In this document: piece by piece, positions 58,690 through 64,000 of the stretch
Position numbering within the stretch: the first letter of the stretch is position 1
Layout of the letters: every line of letters starts with the position of its first letter
Source of the DNA: DATAZK01 sp965199805
GTDB taxonomy: Bacteria > Actinomycetota > Actinomycetes > Frankiales > Frankiaceae
NCBI GenBank assembly: GCA_965199805.1
Contig: CBDATO010000003.1
Location: forward strand, 1,674,001-1,738,000
DNA length: 64,000 nucleotides
Direction: 5' to 3'
The notes under the pieces: generated by a model
Databases searched by the model: none
The model's input: the letters and a program-made list of their open reading frames with translations, nothing else
What the model was told of the DNA's origin: nothing
Program-made: the position numbers and the translations under genes

Positions 58690-60063
58690 ATGTCGATCAC
58701 CACAACGCTGAGACGACGATGGGCGACCTTCGTCGAGACAGCGGCCACCCAGCTCTGGCCGCTGCCCGCGGCAGGCATCGTCCTGGCAGCACTGCTCGGC
58801 ATCGGTGTGGCCCGACTGGACGCCCGGGTCGACGACCAGCTTCCGAAGGCGCTGACGGACTACTTGTTCACCGGCGGTGCTGACGCCGCCCGTTCGGTAC
58901 TCGGCGCCATCGCTTCGTCGCTCGTCACCGTGACCTCGCTGACGTTCTCCTTGACGGTTGTCACGCTGCAACTGGCCAGCAGCCAGTTCTCGCCGCGGCT
59001 GCTGCGTACCTTCAGTCGCGATCGGTTCGTGCACGTCACCCTGGCCCTGTTCCTGGCGACGTTCGTGTACACGCTGACGGTGCTGCGCACGGTCCGGGCG
59101 GATGGCGATGACCGAACGCTGTTCGTGCCGCAGATCTCGGTGACGGTGGCGTACCTGCTCACCCTCGCCAGCGCTGTCGCGTTGGTGCTTTTCCTCGCTC
59201 ACCTGGCCCGGCAGATCCGGGTCGAGACGATGCTGCGCAACGTGCACCGCGAGGCGGAGGCAACCGCCGCCGTGATGCTCGTCGAACGGCAGGGATCGGA
59301 GGCGGCGCCGACCGTGGCGGACCCTCCGGCCACGGCTTGGCTCGTCATGGCCCCGACGTCCGGTTTTCTGACGTCAGTGGATGAGGGTCCGCTGCTGCAC
59401 GCCGCGATCGAGGCGGACGCGGTGTTGCAGATCGATACGATGCCGGGCAATCTGCTGGTCGCCGACACCCCGATCGCGTTCGTCTGGTCCCGCGCCGGCC
59501 ACTTGCTGGACGAGGCGACATTCAGCGCCGTCAGCGACCGCGTCCAGGAGGCCGTAGCGGTCGGATTCGAACGGACCTCGGCCCAGGACATCGGCTTCGC
59601 CTTGCGTCAGCTCACCGACGTCGCCAACAAGGCGCTGTCGCCGGGCATCAACGACCCGACGACGGCGGTCCATGCCCTGGGTCACAGCGGCGCGTTGCTC
59701 TGCGGACTCACCGGATACCGACTCGGCCCCCGCGTCCTGACTGACGACGACGGGGTCATCCGTGTCGTGCTGCGCCGCCCGGACCTCGCCGAGCTGCTGG
59801 AGCTGGCGGTAGGACAGCCCCGCCGCTACGGCGCCGCCGACCCGGACGTCCTCACCGCTCTGTTCAATCTGCTGCGGCGCCTGGCTTGGCGGGTGTCTGT
59901 TACCGGCCACCAGGAGGCCGTCGCCGTTCAGCTCCGCCGGCTGCAGGCGACGGCCGGTGAGCAGGACTTCGACGACGAAGAGCGTGAGCGTTTGCAGACC
60001 CTGGCCAGGGAGGTTGAGGCTGCATTACGCCACGTCTGGCCGCCCGCAGCGGCGACCGCTTGA
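58690..60063 (+). CDS. DUF2254 membrane protein
   Basis: 457 residues from ATG 58690. Four transmembrane helices in the first 175 residues (PLPAAGIVLAALLGIGVARLD, ARSVLGAIASSLVTVTSLTFSLTVV with the conserved SxxxxSxxxFSxxLLRTFSRD, ALFLATFVYTL and YLLTLASAVALVLFLAH). The C-terminal cytoplasmic part has the conserved DIGFALRQLTDVANKALSPGINDPTTA (about 300-325). The family is widespread and uncharacterised, possibly an ion or lipid transporter. Monocistronic. Confidence 0.9.
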   Translation: MSITTTLRRRWATFVETAATQLWPLPAAGIVLAALLGIGVARLDARVDDQLPKALTDYLFTGGADAARSVLGAIASSLVTVTSLTFSLTVVTLQLASSQFSPRLLRTFSRDRFVHVTLALFLATFVYTLTVLRTVRADGDDRTLFVPQISVTVAYLLTLASAVALVLFLAHLARQIRVETMLRNVHREAEATAAVMLVERQGSEAAPTVADPPATAWLVMAPTSGFLTSVDEGPLLHAAIEADAVLQIDTMPGNLLVADTPIAFVWSRAGHLLDEATFSAVSDRVQEAVAVGFERTSAQDIGFALRQLTDVANKALSPGINDPTTAVHALGHSGALLCGLTGYRLGPRVLTDDDGVIRVVLRRPDLAELLELAVGQPRRYGAADPDVLTALFNLLRRLAWRVSVTGHQEAVAVQLRRLQATAGEQDFDDEERERLQTLAREVEAALRHVWPPAAATA

Positions 60064-60216
60064 GCTTGTCCGTCGACCCGAGGAGTTCGGATGGACCATC
60101 CGAGACCGGCACCATCTCTCGGTGTCCGGACGGTCATGCCGGGGCACAGTTGGCTTTGACCAACGGCGAACGCAGAGCGGAGCAACGAATCTCTTGCCCA
60201 CCATCCGATCCGCTCG

Positions 60217-61186
60217 TTGATCACCACCGCGGCTGGACCCGTCAGGATCTTCGGAGTGACGCTGGTCGGCCTGAGCAGCTCGACCGGCGTGAAGCTGCTC
60301 TTCACGCTCGGACTCATCGTGAGTCGTACTGACCCTTCGCTTCCTGGTGCTGTCGCTCTTACGACGAGCACTCGGCGGCGAGGTGTCGGATCCCCGCCGG
60401 TTCTGGACGCGTCAGGGGTTGCAGGTCCTTACTGCTGTCCTGCTCATCCTCGGCATCGTCTCGATCTGGGTCACCCCGGGCACCAACATCACGACGGCGA
60501 TCGGGCTGATCAGCGCCGGGCTCGCGTTCGCCCTGCAGCAGGTGATCACGGCCTTGGCCGCGTACTTCGTCATCCTGCGCGAAGACACGTTCACTGTCGG
60601 TGACCGCATCACGCTGGGCGGGGTACGCGGCGACGTGGTCCGGCTCGGCTTCCTGAAGACCACGATCATGGAGATGGGCCAGCCGCCGTCGGTGTCCAAC
60701 ACCGACCCTGCGGTCTGGGTCAACTCCCGCCAGTACACCGGCCGCCTCGTCACCGTCACCAACGGCGTCATCTTCACCGACCCGGTCTACAACTACACCC
60801 GGCAATTCCCGTACCTGTGGGAAGAGATCGTCCTGCCGATCACGTACGACGCCGACCGGCAGCGGGCCGAGGACATCCTGCTTGCCGCGGCCCGGGCGCA
60901 TGCGGTCGTGGATGATCGCGATGCCGAGCAGGCGCTTGCGGATATGCGGCTGCGCTATGCGCTCGCTGACGCCTCCCTGGACCCCAGCGTCTACTTGCGG
61001 ATCACCGACAACTGGCTGGAGCTGTCACTGCGCTTACTCGTCCCGCACCGGGGCGTACGCGAGATCAAGGACCGCATCAGCCGCGACATCCTCGCCGGAC
61101 TCGACGCGGCCGGCATCGGAATCGCGTCCGCCACGTACGACATCGTCGGCCTGCCCGAGATCCAACTGAGCGGAAGAGTCACCTGA
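60217..61186 (+). pseudogene. MscS-family mechanosensitive channel gene with a frameshift
   Basis: Two frames together encode an MscS-like protein: TTG 60217 (ITTAAGPVRIFGVTLVGLSS, then KLLFTLGLIV) and, after one extra base near 60322 (ATC GTG [A] GTC GTA CTG ACC), VVLTLRFLVLSLLRRALGG onward to 61186. Removing that A joins both parts. The second part has the pore-lining GLISAGLAFALQQVITALAAYF and the MscS beta domain with the RITLGGVRGDVVRLGFLKT motif, and is complete at the 3' end. Either a pseudogene or a sequencing error; the rest is intact. Released tension would normally open such a channel. Confidence 0.7.
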
Positions 61187-61222
61187 GCACCGCATCGGGT
61201 GCCGGAGAACGGAGGACGCGGC

Positions 61223-62176
61223 ATGCCTGACCAGTCGCTTGTGGCCGGCGTCGACGTCGGGGGTACCAACATCGAGGTCGGACTCGTTCGCCCCGACCAC
61301 CACGTGGCCGCCAGAGCCAAGACCGCTACCCCCACCACCGGTCCGGACGACGTTGTCGCCACCATCGCCGGACTGCTCGACTCCCTGGACGATGCCCCGA
61401 TCGCGGTCGGGGTCGGCATTCCCGGTGTGGTCCACCAGGGCGAGGTGTTGACCGTCCCGAACCTCGGAGGCTGGCATGAGCAGGTCGATCTACGCGCTGC
61501 TCTGCATGCCCGGTTGCAGCTCCCAGTCGCGCTGGGTAACGACGCCAACGTCGGGCTGCTCGGGGAATGGGTCGCCGGGGCAGCCTCCGGCCTGCGCAAC
61601 GTGCTGGGGGTCTGGATGGGCACCGGCATCGGCGGCGGGCTCATTCTCGACGGCCGGCCGTTCGCGGGTGCCCGCGGCGCCGCCGGGGAGATCGGTCACG
61701 TGACGGTCCACCCCGGAGGGGCGCTGTGCAGCTGCGGACGACGGGGCTGCGTGGAGGCGTATGCCGGGCGGCGGATGATGCGCGGAGCGGTGGAGGGAAT
61801 GGTCGAAGCCGGACGGCACACCTCGCTGTACGAGATCCGTGACGATGAGGGCAAGTCGACATTCACCTCCAAGGTGTGGGCCCGCGCGCTGGAAGAGGGC
61901 GACGAACTCACTGTCGAACTCTTCGACCTGGCCATCGAATCCATCGGAATCGCGATCGGCTCCACCGTCAACCTGCTCGACCTCGACGCCGTCGTCGTCG
62001 GCGGGGGTCTCGCCGAGAAGCTCGGACAGCCTCTCGCCGACCGTGTCGCAGCCGCAGCCGCCCCATGGATGTTGAACCCGAATCCGAAGCTGACCTTCTT
62101 GGTTTCAAGGCTTGGCGACGACGCCGGCGTGGTCGGAGCCGCCGCGCTGGCGCGGGCGCAAGTAATTACGAATTGA
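61223..62176 (+). CDS. ROK-family sugar kinase (glucokinase-like)
   Basis: 317 residues from ATG 61223 with GGAGGA 7 bases upstream. Motifs: the ATP-binding GVDVGGTNIEVGLV (about 8-21), substrate-binding LGNDANVGLLGEW (about 108), GTGIGGGLI, GEIGH (about 162) and the ROK zinc signature CSCGRRGCVEAYAG (about 175-188). The catalytic Asp in NDAN is present. Phosphorylates glucose or an N-acyl sugar; glucose is the usual substrate of actinobacterial members. It lies 36 bp after the MscS gene. Confidence 0.9.
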   Translation: MPDQSLVAGVDVGGTNIEVGLVRPDHHVAARAKTATPTTGPDDVVATIAGLLDSLDDAPIAVGVGIPGVVHQGEVLTVPNLGGWHEQVDLRAALHARLQLPVALGNDANVGLLGEWVAGAASGLRNVLGVWMGTGIGGGLILDGRPFAGARGAAGEIGHVTVHPGGALCSCGRRGCVEAYAGRRMMRGAVEGMVEAGRHTSLYEIRDDEGKSTFTSKVWARALEEGDELTVELFDLAIESIGIAIGSTVNLLDLDAVVVGGGLAEKLGQPLADRVAAAAAPWMLNPNPKLTFLVSRLGDDAGVVGAAALARAQVITN

Positions 62177-62552
62177 GGGACCATGTCACCCGCTGCAGAC
62201 GTCAGAACCGACTGTCCGCCCATCGGTGTTCCTTCGCCTGACAAATCGTGGGGCACCTTTGAAGACTGGGCCTCGAACGAGCGACGCCTCGATCTGTCGA
62301 TATGCGCGCTACCTTGACTCAATTCACCCCGTCCGCGGCCGCGCGAAAGGTAGTGAGGTCACTCGGCCCGGTGCACAGGCGGCAATAGTCTGAACGTCGG
62401 ACACATGCCAGCGGAGCTGACGCGTCGAGTCAGCCGATTCACAAGTCGATCGCTTGAGCCATCGTTGAGTTTCGATAGGCGGCGGCAGGTTCGACTGGCC
62501 TCACCGGCAAGGCCACCTTCGATGGAACCAGCCTGTGACGGCGTCGGATTTC
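62177..62552. other. 376-bp gap without a gene
   Basis: Only short frames lacking protein-like features; no repeat or RNA element recognised. It separates the ROK gene from the hydrolase pseudogene that converges on it. Confidence 0.4.
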
Positions 62553-63316
62553 TCAGTCGGTCAGGGCCAGCACCGCGGCCGACAGGGCCGCCTGGCCAGT
62601 CGTCACTCCGAAGTGGTCCGGACCCGAGTGAAGATGGACGACGACTGAGGTGTCGCCACCTAAGCGAGACACCTCCCGTTTGAATGTTTCAGCGTTCGCG
62701 ACCGGGACGTGCCGATCGTCGCCGCCCATCTCAAAGCAGATTCGTCGACCATTGCGATAACGCTCAAGGTGAGTCGCCGGGTTCAGTTGGTCGGCGAACC
62801 ACCGTGCGTACGGATCCGGCGTTCCCTGGTCGACCACATGCTCGGCGTCAGCAAGGTCGCGCATGTCGGGCCGCCGCCAGTCCGGGGTCGACCCGACCGC
62901 GGCTACACGGCGCACACGGTCGTCGACACCAGCCAGAGCGACGGCAACATCGCCTCCCATGGAAACGCCGCCGGCTGCAACCGGGACGTCCCCACCTCCG
63001 AGCTGGTCAAGACACCACGTAAGGACGCGCATCGCCTCCAAGGTCGCGCGGCCCCGCACGGGCCACATACGCAACCGGAATGCGGCTAAGGTCCCGCGAA
63101 CTGCCGCGGGTCGTCGCTGACCGCACGCTGGCCGTGTAGTGGTGGGTCGAAGCCGACTACCGCATGACCTCGGTCCGCTATCGAGATCATAGTCGGTCGC
63201 TACTTCAGGACCGAACCGCCGAGGTGCGTGGTCCAAAGAACCAGGCCTTGCACCGGGCCGTCGGGCATAACGAGCGTTACTGACAAGTCGTCAACCACGT
63301 GCTCAGTGATCGTCAC
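62553..63316 (-). pseudogene. Alpha/beta hydrolase gene with a nonsense codon and a frameshift
   Basis: Candidate GTG 63316 begins VTITEHVVDDLSVTLVMPDG, then LVLWTTHLGGSVLK, followed by an in-frame TAG at 63202-63200. The same frame continues with ADRGHAVVGFDPPLHGQRAV, breaks near 63092 by one missing base, and resumes as GTLAAFRLRMWPVRGRATLEA to the stop at 62553. The last part has a complete catalytic set: Ser in GGVSMGG, Asp in MGGDDRHVP, His in GPDHFG. Two lesions make it a pseudogene of a prolyl-oligopeptidase-like hydrolase. Only the C-terminal two thirds remains open (62553-63236). Confidence 0.75.
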
Positions 63317-63577
63317 CTCGACATCGTCGGGTAGCAAACGTCAAGCCGCAACGGCCTCATCAGAGCCGGAGCACGCGCCCACGCTTTCTTCTTCCTCAAC
63401 CCGGCTCAGCTCGTTACCTTCGTCTGGTCCCTGCTGTCGCAACTGCCCTGCCTTGACGAGCTGACCGACGCCATGAGGTACGGATCGAACTCGTCGCCGA
63501 CCATCGCACCGTCGCGGTCCGCGAGTGCCCGTACGGCGAGCCAGTCAAGCGCAGGCCGTCGCGACCGGCCGTGTGGT
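63317..63577. other. 261-bp gap with a possible coding relic on the + strand
   Basis: Between the hydrolase relic and the PQQ gene, a + strand frame reads NGLIRAGARAHAFFFL then NPAQLVTFVWSLLSQLP (about 63350-63450), which looks protein-like but has no start or extension. It may be a fragment of a lost gene. Nothing else recognised. Confidence 0.25.
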
Positions 63578-64000
63578 TCAGGCGGCGCAGGCCTGCTGCG
63601 GGTCGGCAGAACTGATGAACAATGTTGTGCCGTCGACAGCGGTAGGGGCCTGGGCGTCCGACGCGACGGAGGCTGACCAGACGGCCCGACCGGTGTCGCT
63701 GCGATACGCCGTCAACGCAGAGGGATTGCCATAGGAGCCGCCTCCCAGGCTTTGCGCGATGATGAGCGAACCGACCGCGAGCAGCGGCTGAGAGCCGTAG
63801 ATCTGCTGCGACAACGGAGTGTTCCAGAGCACGGCGCCGGTAGCTGGGGAGCGTGCGACGAGCTGCGGCTTGCCGCGGCCGTTACCGCCTTCGGCTTCAA
63901 TGAACTTGTCGGCTAGTACGACCGGCGGCGCATCCAAGTTCTCGCGTGGCGCCTGCACCTGCCAGACGGGTCGTCCGGTCGACCCGTCCAACGCGGCGAG
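63578..64000 (-). CDS. PQQ-type beta-propeller protein, C-terminal part (runs off the window)
   Basis: The 3' end of a gene whose start lies beyond position 64000; at least 140 residues. Repeats of the PQQ-enzyme kind are clear: LAALDGSTGRPVWQVQAP, ARSPATGAVLWNTPL, LTAYRSDTGRAVWSASV, each with a GxxxW ending. Such propellers form soluble or membrane-bound dehydrogenases or protein-binding scaffolds. A C-terminal Cys follows SSADPQQ. Family membership is certain but function cannot be stated. Confidence 0.8.
   Translation of the reverse strand, partial: LAALDGSTGRPVWQVQAPRENLDAPPVVLADKFIEAEGGNGRGKPQLVARSPATGAVLWNTPLSQQIYGSQPLLAVGSLIIAQSLGGGSYGNPSALTAYRSDTGRAVWSASVASDAQAPTAVDGTTLFISSADPQQACAA

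Noticed and set aside
1..64000. CRISPR array or toxin-antitoxin/defence system
   Set aside because: No regularly spaced short repeats, Cas genes, or recognised defence families were found on reading both strands.

Overview
The window is high-GC DNA with GTG and TTG starts, ATGA/GTGA start-stop overlaps and many families typical of Actinobacteria: DUF2510, LprG/LppX-like lipoproteins, F420/FMN-type PPOX proteins, a secreted I36-like inhibitor and an IS1380 element. It most likely comes from a soil- or plant-associated actinobacterial chromosome; the sequence does not let me name a genus. Coding density is high except at 27.9-38 kb, which is poorer in genes and richer in decayed sequence. I saw no complete tRNA, rRNA or CRISPR array.

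Layout. 0-6.3 kb: a formaldehyde-dehydrogenase-like alcohol dehydrogenase, then a translationally coupled carbohydrate operon (GT4 glycosyltransferase, six-hairpin glycosidase-like protein, GH130) divergent from a second GT4 gene. 6.3-14 kb: small metabolic and regulatory genes, including a cytidine-deaminase-like protein, a secreted I36-like protein, a zinc alcohol dehydrogenase plus FAD oxidoreductase pair, and an ArsR-SRPBCC operon with a probable leaderless promoter. 14-16.6 kb: a G1/A4-type secreted peptidase gene cut by a 1,658-bp IS1380 element with inverted repeats and a 4-bp CTAG target duplication. 16.8-22.8 kb: a methyltransferase, a CocE/NonD hydrolase and a likely nucleobase-acquisition group (Tat-lipoprotein binding protein, phosphoribosyltransferase, amidohydrolase). 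22.9-27.7 kb: an OmpR/histidine-kinase pair, a DUF5666-like secreted protein and a three-gene YbjQ-type operon.

27.9-38 kb is an accessory island. It holds five or six orphan lipoproteins, a photolyase-like protein with apparently swapped domain order, a DUF2510 membrane protein, a decayed tyrosine-recombinase gene and, next to it, the 3' half of a tRNA-Ala(GGC), as expected at an old integration site. Two diverged repeat blocks occur at 28.9 and 34.4-34.8 kb.

38-49.7 kb is a signalling and envelope-stress region: two divergent cyclic-di-GMP proteins (GGDEF-EAL and GAF-EAL), two DUF2382 proteins (one with a PRC barrel), a CmpX-like membrane protein, an OmpA-like protein, a STAS protein, an ECF sigma factor fused to a zinc-finger/transmembrane/extracytoplasmic tail, and an SDR oxidoreductase. 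A decayed second copy of the CocE hydrolase 3' end lies at 48.3-48.5 kb.

49.7-64 kb: a GH15 hydrolase coupled to a small membrane protein, a CPA1 antiporter, a DUF4396 membrane protein, two STAS proteins, a large membrane protein with a PI-PLC-like domain, DUF421 and DUF2254 membrane proteins, a frameshifted MscS channel gene, a ROK kinase, an alpha/beta-hydrolase pseudogene and the 3' part of a PQQ-type beta-propeller gene running off the right edge. Many of these suggest adaptation to osmotic, redox and envelope stress.
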